Part shown: in pieces, positions 37,627 to 51,065 of the stretch
Layout: each line of letters starts with the position of its first letter
Position numbering within the stretch: the first letter of the stretch is position 1
Position numbers and translations under genes: made by a program
The notes under the pieces: model-generated
Database searches by the model: none
Told to the model about the DNA's origin: nothing
Seen by the model: the letters and a program-made list of their open reading frames with translations, nothing else
DNA from: Epiperipatus broadwayi
Taxonomy: Eukaryota > Onychophora > Udeonychophora > Euonychophora > Peripatidae
Length of the DNA: 64,000 nucleotides
Direction of reading: 5' to 3'
NCBI GenBank assembly: GCA_028023455.1
Contig: JAQFVV010006643.1
Span: 310,001 to 374,000 of the forward strand

Positions 37627-40600
37627 AAATATACTAATTAATATGAATTATATATATATATTGATTATTGCTTAATTATATGAGCATCTATTTTACTACT
37701 TTTCTACTTGAAATCTCTTTTATTTCAATAAGACTTGTAAATAATCTCCAGTGTATATAGTAAACCTAATAAAGTTAATTCAAAACTAACACTTAGAGTT
37801 ACTTCAACCTTGTAACAACTATTGTACTCAAGAAAAGATAGTGGAGACAGTTATATAAGGAATAAAGACAATCGATTCTCTTTTTTTCTTTGAGATGAGA
37901 ATGGAGTTGCAAGATTATCTAGATTTTGGAGACTAAGCCACCAAAATCAGAAAAGCTTATATGAATTAATATGCAAATAAAATGATGCAAATATAAATGG
38001 TTATAATTTTTTATTATTCCATTGTGTTTTAACTTTACTTTTGATCTACTTATTTGCAATTATTATATTAATTTGGAATAATATCAACGATATTGATTAT
38101 AAACATTTTATTAATATGAAGAATACTGCTTGTGAAAATGGACTGTTAAGGGGTATATAAATTAAAAAAGCTTGAGAACGTTTCCTATACAATGACTACA
38201 TGATAACTGAAAAAATAAGCGTACATTAATTTTATAAACACGTGTTAAGGAAAAATATTGCTACTAAAATTGAGATATATATATATTAGCATCTAAGCTG
38301 CATTTACTAGTGTTTGTCAATCTATTAATAGTCACAAATTGCGACTCTCTTACCCTGCAGAAAACATTTGAGTAAAAAAAAAAAATCATTAAAATTTTGA
38401 ATGTTATCCTGAAATACCCATCCCCCTCTAAAATAAATAAAACTTATTTTTTTAAAATTGAAAATAATTCATTGGATAGTAATTTTATTCAAAATTGCTT
38501 GAAGAAAAAATAATTTTAAATGAAATAGTAACAATATAATGATATTTAGATTTTAAGTTAATAATCAATATTGTTCTCAGAAAAAGAAATAACTTTTTCT
38601 CTTCTTACTGTAAATCCTCAAAGATTACAATAATTACTGATTTGTAATCAATCGATGATAATTTTTTTTTTTATCCTCTTATTTACGTTTTTTTTTTTTT
38701 TTTAAAAAAAAAAAAAATTCTCTAAGAAAAGATTTCAAATAAATGGCAAAATCAATTCCCAGATCAGAAAAATAAATAAAAGAGCACCGGGCGTAATCCG
38801 AGTCTAAATTCCAATTGGGTAAAATTTAACCTCCCCCCCAATCGCTGAAGCATATGCAATCTTTTCTAATCATCCATATACATAAATAAAGACATGTATT
38901 TATTTTTAGTTAGAATATATAAAACAAGTATGGAAAAACATTCAGACTATCACCAACTTATGACTAATGTTCTTTTCAGTGTTTTTATGGAATGAGGGAG
39001 GGAAACTGCTGAAAAGGTTAGTGTTAGTAATATATTGTTATTATCTCACGCGCCTTTTTTTAAAGCCATGTACGTACTTAAAACATATTTAAAATATATC
39101 TGGAAAGCAAAGTGAACTTAATGAGATTTAAATTCAATATTTTCCTCATTCTTTTACTCAGAAATGAGGGATATGTATATGTTTATTTATTAAATTAATC
39201 GAATGATTTGTCTTTCAAGAGGCCATCTGATGTTGTAACACCAAAAAAAGACAGAGTTGAGCTGCGATCATTGAATTTTTTAGCTCCTGCCCCCCCCCCT
39301 CAACTAATATATTAAATGAAGCTCAGCATTCTTTTAATCGTTAGCAAACATTCACAAATCGGTATAATCTTTTTAGTTTGTATATAAAAAAGACAAGGTA
39401 AATAAAAAAACATCACACACACAAAAAAAACAGTAACTGAACTTTTAATCTGTTTATTTGACATCTTACACAGTATTCTTAAACTTTATTTGCCATCAAC
39501 TTTTTTGTTTCCAATAATTTCAACATCTTGCATAAAATCTATTCGAATAACAATTATCATAAAAATAAAAACTAAGCAAATTAGAAAACATAATCTGTTT
39601 AATACTAGTTTTTATTTTAAATACTTCTGATGTTTTATCATCAGCAGTTAGATTTCCTTTCACATAATAATGCAGAAGCTGTATGTATAATTTGGTACTT
39701 TGGTATTATTCCTACTATGACGGATTACTCTGGTGACGTTTTTGCCTGGTAATATTTATTCAAAATTTATAGTTCATGATGTCATGGCAACCAAAACCTG
39801 ACACAACTAATTCATGTCAACTTTTCACATATATACTTAAACGGAATATTTATCCTGTCATATCTGTTTCACTTAGTAACATTCTACAGCCCACTCTTTG
39901 CCAGATTTAAAGCCTAAAAGCATCTCAAAAAAAATCTACATAAGTATATAAGTATGATGGCATATATATATATGCGAGCATTAGCGTTTATAATGTAACT
40001 ATTATATACAGATTACAGTGACCGCTTTATCAAATTTATGTATAATTTAATTCAATTTATAACTCAGTTTATAGTTCACTTTGCTTAAATCAGCATATAT
40101 ATATATATGTATGTATTGAACATATAACCATAATACATATATAGTGGACATATTTAATTTTTGACAATTTTTATATTTTAAAATCAGTACTTATTTTTAA
40201 AATCACTTATTAAAAATATCACATGATTCAAATCTGTTTTGGTAATGGTGTGGTGATTAAATCTAAAAATTTATTAAAACAATAAATGTTTGTCTAAAAT
40301 ATATTTTATCTTGTAAATAAAACTTAACTAACTGTGTCAATTGCTGAAATCTTATGGGAAAGTAAATAATCACATCTTAGATAATATCTTGTTCGAGGAA
40401 TAATACAAAAGGCAGGAGTTATTTTGGTCCTTAAATTTACAAAATTTGAAGATGCTAATTTCTTATTTTGCTGGAAGAAACTTGTTTTTAAAAGTATAAT
40501 TTAATGGTAGTTGAATATAAATAGGCCAACTTTTTCTATATGAAATTTACTCTGTTAAATCTTAAAAGTGTTGGCTAACTGAATCCATGCCAGTTTAAAT

Positions 40601-40640
40601 TTTAATATGGCTGAGTTGAGCAGGAAGGAGTTGCTGTTCT
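37627..40640. other. AT-rich tract with few features
   Basis: Contains a poly-T/poly-A palindrome at about 38687-38716, a C-run at 39292-39299, a short repeat at 39690-39742 related to 43850-43900, and TA runs near 39963 and 40095. No gene seen. Confidence 0.45.
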
Positions 40641-40860
40641 TCAGAAAATGAAAATTTCTATCTCTATCCTACTGGCTGAATGCACCCAGGCACTACAGTG
40701 ATTGAAGACTTTCCCATAATAGATCTGCGGCACTGATGTTTTATTTGGAGAGATGCCTATTCTAATGACAACTATTGCTACAATATCTGGCACCAAGAAT
40801 GATGCTACCCACAGACATGCTTTCAACAACAAGTTGTAGGCAAAATTCCTAAGATCACCA
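40641..40860 (-). other. Orphan ORF in less AT-rich stretch, hydrophobic N-half
   Basis: The minus-strand ORF 40832-40641 (63 codons) lies in a segment of clearly higher complexity than its surroundings. It extends upstream without a stop to about 40860, where TTCATTTTAG precedes it like a splice acceptor. It carries a hydrophobic run containing W-V-A-S-F-L-V-P-D-I-V-A-I-V-V-I-R, then a more polar half with H-C-S-A-W-V-H. I do not recognise it. It may be one exon of an unseen gene, or a fragment of a transposon; chance is also possible. Confidence 0.25.
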
Positions 40861-43689
40861 CAAAGAGCTCTAAAATGAACTTTAATTTCTAAATCTAATG
40901 CTATAGCTATTATTTAAAATTAAATGAACATTCAAAGTCAATTTTCATCTTTAAATTTTTTTGTCTAATTTAATTGCAAAGTCACCAATTAATACTTGTC
41001 TAATTCTTTATAAATTTAATATATGTAATGCCTTTAATATTAAGTAAACTAAAATGTACCATTAATGATTATATTATTGGTCATAATCTATCTTTTGTTT
41101 TCATGCTTGCAGTGATGCCTATGCTATTTTATAAATTTTAGTTATTAATATTTTATTTCTGTTATATGTGATAATATGCCAAATGTACTGTGAGTGTATT
41201 AATTATAATAAGTTTGTGCAGAAGATATTAGTTCTATCTTTAATCTAATAAATGTAGTATAATGCTTAGTTGGTCTAACCTGTCTCACTGTTTCAAAATT
41301 AGATTAATTAATAATAATATTTGATCACTTTGCAATCATTGTAATAATTCAGATAAACTTTAAATTTAATCTTTCATACTTGGTTATTCTGATTTACTCA
41401 TAGTATAATTGTAAATTATGATTTTAAAAGTAATTTTACCTGATGGTGGAATTCTGGCCATAGATATGTATTATTAAGGTATGTTTTATAGTTCATAATT
41501 AATTACAACTCCTTAAAAATATATCTCCCACTATTAAGTTATATTTAGTGATGGAAATCAATTATTTATTAAATGAAATTAATTTATTAATTTGTCTCTT
41601 TTATAATAGCATTAAGTTTAAATGCCTAATTTATGAATTGGCTTGTGTTAGGAGCACAAATATTCACTAACTATTTGGAGGCACTCTTAATTGTTTTAAC
41701 ATAGTTATTATATAGCTTTTGTGCATTGCAGATGTGAATTTACAATATATATATACAGATATATCCTTTCTTGCTAATCTACATGGGCTAATGGTGGAGG
41801 CTGATCCATTTCCTGGCTACCTACATAATGGTGGACACAAGTCACACTCAGGGCCATTTTGTTCAGGCAAGAGCACCTAAAATGCAACTGGAATAAGGAC
41901 CCAGGGCCTTTGAGTAACCTATACAATTTCCAAATTTTTCATTTTAATATTAAATTAATTTATTAGCAAGCTCCTTGGTCCCAAACAGACCACTCATATA
42001 TGGAAATAACTACTTATCCACACTGCCAGCTTTTAGTAAAATTTATTAATGTGCCTATAGAAAACCATTGGTGATGCTAATTTAGCATGTTCTCCCTTAA
42101 TGTAATTTACATATTCATGACTTATCTGAAACCATGAGAATCTCTGGTGAAATGGATCTTGATTTGCATCATTCTTGAGCTTTATAATTGTGCTCAAATC
42201 TTGATTAGCCTAAAGTAAACAGCCAGAATGATAGTGCTGTAATATATATGTCTCCAGATATCATTTTCACCATCATTTGGCAAATCATGATAAAGAAATA
42301 GTTATTAATTGTCATATTAAATTGTCATAGGCATTTTAATTTTTCACTAGGCATGAGAATTAATGGATAGATTTAGATAGTATCAATGGAACTGTATGCC
42401 TTTCCATGAACTTAATTTGATTGTATAATGCCTGAATGTACTAAATTAGTTGTATTTTGATTTTTAGTTGAATGAAACCTATTTTGTTTTGTTTTTACTA
42501 TAATAAACTTATTTAAATTTGCCTCATCTTTATTATCAATCATTTTGCTGTATTCCACTCCAATTAAATTATTGATTAAATATGTTTAATATACATTGTA
42601 ATTAGATTATTAATATTATCCCTCTTATTATTTGAATTTAGCCCATTATTGGTTTGTTAACCCATTTTGTGTTGCCTGTGTAATAAAAATATATTGACTA
42701 ATTCCTCTCCCTGAGCTACCAACTGAGATGCGGATTAAGTAAAACTCACATGTAAGGTCAGGATTGTTATTCATAGGATATTAAATCACAGAGCACTGGT
42801 AAATTGAGTGAAGCTTGGTCTGACTTGGGACTCCTATACCCCATTTTGATCAGGTTTAGTATGTTTTATTAGAACTCTAAGTTTTGTTGTGTGAATATAC
42901 AAATCTGACCATTACATATCACCAATTTGTCAAGTGTGCTGACTTGCAAAATTTCTTACTATCACTGTGACTTTATTTCATAATAATATAAATGATATAA
43001 ACGTATCACATCATTTGTATTTAATACTATTTTTTTTAATTGAAAAATACATTTAGATATGAAAATTGTTATATTTGTCTTTTTTATTTTGCTAAATGTT
43101 TATATACATTTACAAGTTAAACGTTTTACATTTGTGTTTTTTTTTTAAAAAAAAAGATATTCAAAATACAAGGTTAAACTTATACAGTTTGTCACTTTTA
43201 GATAAATGTACAACTTTATCTTATAGTTCACCATTTTGTTTTTTGTGTGTGTGTGTGTTTTTTTAGATTAAAAATATAATGGAAACCTAAAACTTTATTT
43301 CAACTTGCCATTTAAAAATGTTTCACAGTTCCTTTTCATATTTCTCCCTTTTTCTATAATAATATTTACTAAGGCTGTAAATCTCAAGAATATGTGTGTG
43401 AAAATGCATAGGTAGGACCTCTACAACTTTTTCTATAAGGAATATCTCTCTCCATCATTGGAAATTACATGTTTTTTTTTACATTTGAAGTTTGGTATTA
43501 CACATAGAAGATGATAGGTCAAAGCACTATAGTATAAGGAGGAGGAAGGATGGCTTTGGAAACACAAAGTGTGCTCATAAAAAGACACAATTCACAAGTC
43601 TATTTTATTTAGTATCATAATCTCTTTTTTTCCTTTTTCTATAATGAATATATGTCTCCATTATTTTTTTTAGATTTTAACTTTCATAT
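40861..43689. other. AT-rich tract, two more complex patches
   Basis: Patches at about 41765-42010 and 42700-42950 are less AT-rich and look like decayed unique or transposon sequence, but no motif could be named. A short poly-T/poly-A junction lies at 43137-43156 and a (GT)n run at 43243-43258. Confidence 0.4.
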
Positions 43690-43880
43690 AATACATCATC
43701 TTACTCACAGTGACATCTTATTCTAAGTTTGCAATATGTTTAAAATAATGCCTCCACAGAATCTGCAAACAAATTTTATCAATTATTTTTTTTATGCACA
43801 TTCTTTGGAGGTGTTATTTTAAACATATCACAAACTTATAATAATATGTCACCTGAGTAATACATCATAGCAGGAATAAT
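43690..43880. repeat. Imperfect hairpin (inverted repeat, ~75-bp arms)
   Basis: ATGTTTAAAATAATGCCTCCA at about 43736 pairs with TGGAGGTGTTATTTTAAACAT near 43806. Pairing continues outward through TCACAGTGACATCTTATTC versus ATAATATGTCACCTGAG. The loop is about 40 bp. Part of the right arm, around TACTTTGGTATTATTCC in complement, recurs at 39703, so this is a copy of a small dispersed repeat. Confidence 0.55.
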
Positions 43881-45177
43881 ACCAAAGTAGCATATATTGC
43901 ATAAACTTTCATGGTCAACAGCTAATTTTAAATTTTAACTCAAACTTTTTTTATAAACTGAACCAAAGATTTGGAATAGGTAATAAGATATATTCTTATT
44001 CATGCCACTTCTCAAGCATTCCTAGCTAACACAAATCTCATCAACAGTACTTCTGATTTTCTAGTTTTTTTTTTGTATCATTTAGGACTAAAAAAAGTCT
44101 ATTCAATAATAGTTTTAAAAGTACTTTTGCTAAAATAGACAATGTTGAGGATAATAGTGATATTCCACACTGCAGTGTTTTTGTTTCTTTTATTTCTATA
44201 CAATAAAAAAGTCACAAGTTTATGGTCCATATATTATTTTAAAATCTGTTAATTTTAAGTATAAAATACTACCTTTATATTTTAAAACTTCTTCAGGCAG
44301 AATGACAAATTGGAGCATTAAATGTTGCTGAATCAAAGCTCAATCATTTATTTCTTTGCTTGGATGTCGTGCGATTGTTTATCATATTAATGGCGGCTTT
44401 GTTGTTGTTATTTTTTAAAATTTACAGAAAGTTATTGTCAAGTAGATCCTAAATGACGTCTTCTGAATTCTAGTATAATTATTCAAAATATGATCATAAA
44501 ACATTATCTGACTATTTTAAATAGCATCACTATGTGGCATCCCATTTTGTGTGTGCTTATGTGAAATCAATAAGTTTTATTTGAATTCACAACACACACT
44601 TTGAAAAATAATATGAGTTGGCAATTTTAATACTTGACAATCAGGTCATTTTTGTAAAATTTTTATCGTTCTTGAAACTTGAAGAATAATTGAAACTTTT
44701 TAAAAATATTTTTTGAAGTGATCCAATAAAGTGAACATTTTATTTTACCTGAAGTTCCCTAACAACATTTTATCAGTTTTAATTACATTATATGTATTTC
44801 TAATCACATGCTTATTTTTATTTTAGCAATTCTCCAAAAATCTATACTTTTTCTACTCTTTCAAAACCAAAAAGTTTACCAAGTTTTTAGAAATTGGAAA
44901 ATTAGTGCTGCCTTTATGTAAACCTTTTGTTTTTAAAAATTTCATTTACTTTTATTATATTAATATTATTTCTTTTTATAAATTTAAATTTATTCCATTA
45001 AAGCGTCGAAGTGAAATGACATTAAATGCAATTCAATGTTCTATTTGCTTACTCGTTTTACTAATTAATTAAGTTATAAAGTTAATGTGAGATGTCATTT
45101 CTATGTAAGAAACAGTTATTATTGTAATTCATTATATCATCGTTTGGTTAATATCACATATAAATTGAAAGCCATGA
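43881..45177. other. AT-rich spacer, nothing recognised
   Basis: No coding or repeat signal. Confidence 0.45.
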
Positions 45178-45770
45178 TAACATAGATCAACACATAAAGT
45201 GAATTAAATATTTTGGTAGTTGGATGAGTGAGAATGAAAAAAGTAAAGATAAAAGAATAACCTTGGCAAAAGAGGCATTTATTAAGAAAATGAAAATATG
45301 TTGGGATCTTTGAAAAGAGAATTAGGAAAAAAATTAATTAAATGATATGTGTGTAGTGTACACTTGTATGGTTGTGAATATAGACAATGAGTAATAAAAT
45401 TAGGAATAGGTTGGAAGGATTTGATATGTGAACATGGAGAAGAATGAAAAAAATCAATTAGATAAATAAAATGACAAATGAAGTTTTGAAATGAGTAAAT
45501 AAAAAAAGATTGATTGAGAAAATTAGAAAGAGAAAGTGGATTGGACATATTTTAAGAAGAAAGTATAATTTAATGAATAATATTTTCAAGGGAATGGTGA
45601 GTGAAAGCAAGAAGAAAGTTGGAAAAGATTGAAATTATTGGATGATATAAGAGATAGGAAGAGTTACATAGAATTGAAGAGCTGGATAATGAAGGGAATG
45701 GAATAGAAGGTGAATGAATCGATGATGTGACTACTTTCTTGACCTGTCCATGGGACAAAATACTATTTGT
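45178..45770 (+). pseudogene. LINE reverse-transcriptase tail fragment (copy 2)
   Basis: Colinear with the minus-strand fragment at 24843-25470. It reads, with frameshifts, K-R-I-T-L-A-K-E-A-F-I near 45255, Y-G-C-E-Y near 45370, N-R-L-E-G-F-D-M-W near 45408, then R-L-I-E-K-I-R-K-R-K-W-I-G-H-I-L near 45510-45555 and L-L-D-D-I-R-D near 45636. The R-K-R-W-I-G-H-x-L-R and L-D-D-I/L blocks are the usual end of RTE/CR1-like RT proteins. It ends at GACCTGTCCATGGGAC, probably close to the element's 3' end. The long minus ORFs across it are antisense shadows. Confidence 0.7.
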
Positions 45771-46920
45771 TGATTGATAAAAAATATTAATGTTTCTAAT
45801 AGAAACTGCTTTTGGAAGAAGTCTTATCTATTCAACATGATTATGGATATGGACTTTCAAATCCTTATGAGATTTTTATTTCATTCTATAATGATAACAA
45901 TCAACCCTTAAGCTATCAAAAAAACTCGATCTGTAGTCAAATGATATGATTTTTTATATACATACTAAAGGTTGCAACTCTACCAAGAAGTGGAAGATTA
46001 ATATTGCAAAGAAGTTTAGCCAAACATCATTAATCAGGTAAATGTAATCTGTTTTAAAAGCAGACTAATAAATAATAATTATAATTACCAGATTCTGAAA
46101 GCAGACTAATAAATAGTCACTTATAACTTCCAAATTTCATATAAAGTATATATTTACTAAGGCAATAAAGCCAATTACTCAACATTGTAAACATAAAGTA
46201 CAATTATTGGTTTAAATTACTACAATAGTCATTGAAAAAAAGCACATTGTGGGTATTGGCTGATACAACTGTCTGAAATTTTTATAATTTAATGTTTGAA
46301 TCTGGAAAAGTAATTTTTTGGAGATATAAGAATTTTTAAACAAACCTATAACTTTTTCCAGACAGATAATCCATAGCCCATCTATCCTCATACAACTATA
46401 GATCCTAAAATGATTGTTTAGCTATTATTAACTATAGAATAAAAGATAAGTTTGTTCAAAAGAGTGTTATGCAAATCATACTATTGGTGAGAGAGGATCA
46501 TATTTGGGGATTCAAAATCCAATGTTTACTTTTAACTTTGGTGTAATAAATTATTTCTACTACCAGCTTTATATTCATTTCAGATAATCATGAGGAAATG
46601 ACATTAGAATCTGTAAAAGGACTAATGAATAGTAAAAAAAAATTATAGCTTACTGTGTTGGTTTGTAATGAAATTCTGCATAACAAGATATATTTTCTTA
46701 ATAAATCTTGGACAAGATAAAAAAAATTCAAACAAAAAACAAGATATACTTAAGAAAAACCAAATAACTTTTATTTATTCAGATTCTTATATTGGACAGT
46801 AGAAACCTTGGATTTAAAGTAATGTTCACATAATTATCTAAAAGACATTGGACTATAACAATTAGTGCATTAGCCTGATATTTTCACATCCTTGTATTAC
46901 GTGATCACTATCTCTTATAC
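45771..46920. other. AT-rich spacer
   Basis: A local duplication of AAAAGCAGACTAATAAATA occurs near 46055 and 46098. Otherwise nothing seen. Confidence 0.4.
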
Positions 46921-47075
46921 TAGATCCTAAGATCTAGGTATAGTGCTCTCAGATCCAAGGCTCCTCACTGATGAAGGCCACAAGTCAGAAACTAGTCTGG
47001 GGATATTAGATGAGTAGGTACTAGATAGGGATTTTATGCACAAGCCTTCTGGCATACAGTGATTACTCTGGTTGG
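46921..47075 (+). repeat. SINE-family body segment (partial copy with a different head)
   Basis: From TAGATCCTAAGATCTAGG to CTGGCATACAGTGATTACTC it matches the body of the units at 56540-58010, including CTGATGAAGGCCAC and GAAACTAGTCTGGGG. The sequence before 46921 does not match the head of those units, and after 47075 the tail also differs. This implies a shared body used with different flanks. Confidence 0.65.
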
Positions 47076-50000
47076 CACAGGGTGGCACTACTGTATGGAG
47101 AGTTTTTATTTTTGTATTACAATGTAAAGAAGATATTACAGAATGTTTTCAGAAAATTTTAGGATTTGTTATTAAACCAATTTATTATCCAATATTGCAT
47201 GATGACTGGTTTTAAAACTGAAAAGTAAAGGCACCATGAACATCTAAGTTGAGATAAAGAATGCTTATTATAAAAATGTGTTTGTAATATGACACAGCTC
47301 TTATCAATGGTGAAGGAGACCATGGCTTATCTTATATTGAGTGAGTAAAAATCAAGACCATCTTTAATTAGCACTTATAAATGTCACCAAGAGTTGTCAT
47401 AATTAATTTAATATGTGTCAAATCTTTTCCAAAACATTTTAAAATAAATTCAGAAAAGATTTTATTTATAAAATTCACAATTGGAAATAAAAATAAACAA
47501 GCAGCAGGAAGTAGGAAATGAATCACTAAAATAAGAAGAATAGGAACATAACATGTCAATTATTATTTTTTATTACTGCCATGTAGGCAAACATAATGGT
47601 TTCTCTATAATTAGAATCTATTCACAGCAAAAAAAAAAAAATCTAGCACAAACTAAAAAAATATTAAAAAACATTAATTTTAAAGTAAAATTATCAAAAC
47701 TTGAGGAAACAAACCTGCAAAATATATACATATAATTTATATGACTTATCCTTGTTCATTCAAAAAAACCATAAGATTAACTTTTACAGGTGTTTGACCA
47801 GGTGCTTAGGTTATATCAATAGCAGTTAGGTTATTCACAGAAGAACAAACATTTTAAACGTTTATAAATACAAACAACTGAATGTAACATAATAGTCAAT
47901 ACAATAAAAATTCAAGGCGATATATCAAAATATAGTTGCAACAAAACTTCCATCTGGCTAATTATTCTCTATATGCACGTTTTTTTTTAAAAAAAAAATT
48001 CAAATAATTTTAATTAAGTTATATAATAATTTGAAATGAGGAATATCAATGCACTTATTATAATAATATAGTTATAGTATGATCCAACTCTCATCAATGG
48101 AGAAACAGATATCACATATCTATGGACATTGCAACTATAGTTTATTCTTCAATTGAATTTAAAGATCAAAACTAACTAAAAGTGACACTTATAATGTTAA
48201 CCAAGAGGTGAGATAAACTCATTCATTTTGAATCTATTTTAAATTCAATTCAATAGAAATTACATATTTAGTATGTACATTACAAATATAATAGAATTTA
48301 ATCTAATAAATAACAACCTCTACTAATCTTCTAAACATATTTCTAGTATCATTTTAAATATATATAATACTTCTAATTTAGATTTATATAGATATAAAAA
48401 TTATCAAGTAATATGGCTTCAGAAATTATAAATGATTTTTTATGATTGATAGATCAACATTCTTTTGATTAATCTAGGACATTTTAGGACTTTCTTTATC
48501 TCCAGTTAAAAATATTTTAATATCCAGCCACTGGTCAATATTACATAATTAGATGAGATTGGTGAAGATTGATCACTTAAAAAAGACTATTTCATATTTT
48601 AACCTTAGATTCTAGAATAGATTACAAATAATAACCACCATATTATAGATAAGTTTGATCATGAATTAATGATTAACACATACTCATGAGCTTGGAATTT
48701 TTAATCTGGATAAAAATTTGAAATTTTTTAGGTAGCCAGAAATTTTTAAGTTTAGCATTTTTTAGATAATAACTAGTTAGGATTTAATTGTTGTTTGATA
48801 AATGGGCATCATGCCATGATATTTAGAAGATAAGCACCATAAATATTCTATTGAAACATTCATCTACCAGAAGTTGATTAACCCGCAGATCTAATTTCTA
48901 CTATTGCTGAGATATGTTTGTTTGGAAATGATCATTTTAAATCTATTTTACCTTTTATCTATATTAGATAATTATGAAATCTTCATTGAATTATGAAGTT
49001 TACTAATCTTAGATTAAATGTCATAAATAAAACACATTTTTATTGGTCACATTGGCTGAAGTTTTAAAATTATATAGTCAGTGTGATATTCATGGGGAAA
49101 AGTATATGTTATTTGGTCATAACATATCCAAGTCAACTAAGTCGGTTTGGTAGAAAAACCAAAATACTTTTGTCTCTTATAAAATTGATTTTAGAAAAGA
49201 AATTATGGATAATGTTAAATTAAAAGATGGGAGGTTTTTCCATAAAACTGTAACTTCAGTTATTTTTTAATTTTAAATGTAGGTTATAATCAATGATAGC
49301 CGACAAAAACTCTTCATTTAAATTCAAATATATCAGTAAAATTATTCTGCTTATTTAAGAATAATGAATTTTAAAATATATTTTATCTTAAAGAGAATTT
49401 AGACATTTGAAGCAAGTATTATTATATATATATAATCCGATTTTTTTAAAAATGTTTTATAATATTTTTATTTTCAGTTTATAAAAAAAAAAAGTAATAT
49501 ATATATATATTATTCTCAATTATAAATTTGAAATAGGTTTTAGATTGAATAGATAATTGACAGGTATGATAAATAGGCTTTAAATAATTCACTTCAGGGC
49601 AAAAAAATTTCCAACACTTCCTTAAAAAACCAAACAGTAAAAAAAACAAAAGCAAAACACCTATCCTTAATTCCAGGTGATAAGAATTTGACGTTTTTTG
49701 ATTTACTTTATAATTTATTTATCAACCAATATTTAATAGTTAGCTTAAGTTTAGAGTAAGATATTTATCTTAAACAAAAACCCTTAGTCTAATCAGAACA
49801 TAAAAAAAAAAAAAAAAATCAGTTTTATTAGGTTTCACATTCAAACTCAAGTGATAGACGTACAAATTGAGTTTCCTTAAAATTATGTTTTAACATTATC
49901 AATTTACACACACAAATGTTATGAAGACTTGCAATAACAGTAAAATAAATTTATAGTAATTTGTATAATAAATTTATTTCAGATTTCAGTCTAAATAATT

Positions 50001-50763
50001 TTATTAAATGGTTGTGTCTTGTTTAGAAGCGTTACAGGAATTGTAATTAAGGAAGATAAACCATGATATTAAAACTTATAGATATACGACACCCACCTCC
50101 ACCCCAGTCACAACGGTTGTTGGCTTGTAGTATATTGACAAAAATTTAAGCTTGCTCAACCTTAATTACTTGAAAAATTTTCAAACAGATACATGTATTA
50201 ATCATTATAATATGATTCTTCTCGTAAGTAAATAAATAGATAATCTTATTTAATTGTTGAATTGATCTTCCTTTAATTTTTATTACTGTATTAATCTTTG
50301 TTTGGCTTATTAAAAAATATGTAACTAGTATATCTATTGAACTGTTATATTTTGTGATACGACTTTTAATATAATGATCAGTAGACGATTAATTAATCAC
50401 TGCTCACTTTTTGTCTTGATTACTAACTTTAAGGTTTTTACATTTTTCTTGTATTATTATTACTTTTTAAAATATTTTATTTCAAAGAGAACATTAATAA
50501 ATTTGGTTATCTTTACAAAAAAATGCCCCTCCCCCTTAAAAAAAGACATTTATAGTATGCCATCAATACAACTTAATAATCTTCAAGATATTTTTTTTTC
50601 TACTGAAATCAATCCAATAAACATTATAAAATCCAACATCATTATTTTGCAAATATTTTCATTTCTTTGTTCAAAATCAAACTAGGATCTCTTAAACTAA
50701 TCTTACAGCTTAGATTGTTATACAAATATAATGTAGTTTATTATCATAATATACAGCCCAAAT
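47076..50763. other. AT-rich tract without recognised features
   Basis: Contains a poly-T/poly-A junction at 47981-47998, an A-run at 49802-49817 and TA runs near 49425 and 49499. The ORF at 50374-50685 is hydrophobic/lysine-rich by composition and shows no motif. Confidence 0.45.
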
Positions 50764-51065
50764 AGTAGTAGTAGTGGTGGTGGTGGTGGCAGCAATGGCA
50801 GGAGTAGGGGTGACAGTGATGGTAAGAGTGGTGGTGATAGAAGTGATGATAATGGTAGTAGTGGTAGGGATGGTCATGATGATAGTAATGGTCTTGATAG
50901 TAGTCATAGTGGTGATGATGGTGGTTGGTTGGTGGTGATGGTAGTTAATGAGCAATAGCAGCCACAGCAGCAGCAGTAGTAGTATTATTATTAAAAAATA
51001 AAAATAATAATAATAGTAATTATGATTGTTATTATTATTATTATTATTATGTTGTTGTTATTATT
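50764..51065. repeat. GGT/GAT-rich simple repeat patch
   Basis: Imperfect trinucleotide and hexanucleotide repeats (GTGGTGGTGG, GATGGTAGT) grade into ATT/TTA repeats after 50980. The Thr-rich minus ORF here is a translation of the repeat. Confidence 0.85.

Noticed and set aside
45282-45758. Two minus ORFs (88 and 62 codons)
   Set aside because: Antisense shadows of the plus-strand LINE RT tail.
50710-50955. Thr-rich minus ORF
   Set aside because: Antisense translation of the GGT/GAT simple repeat.
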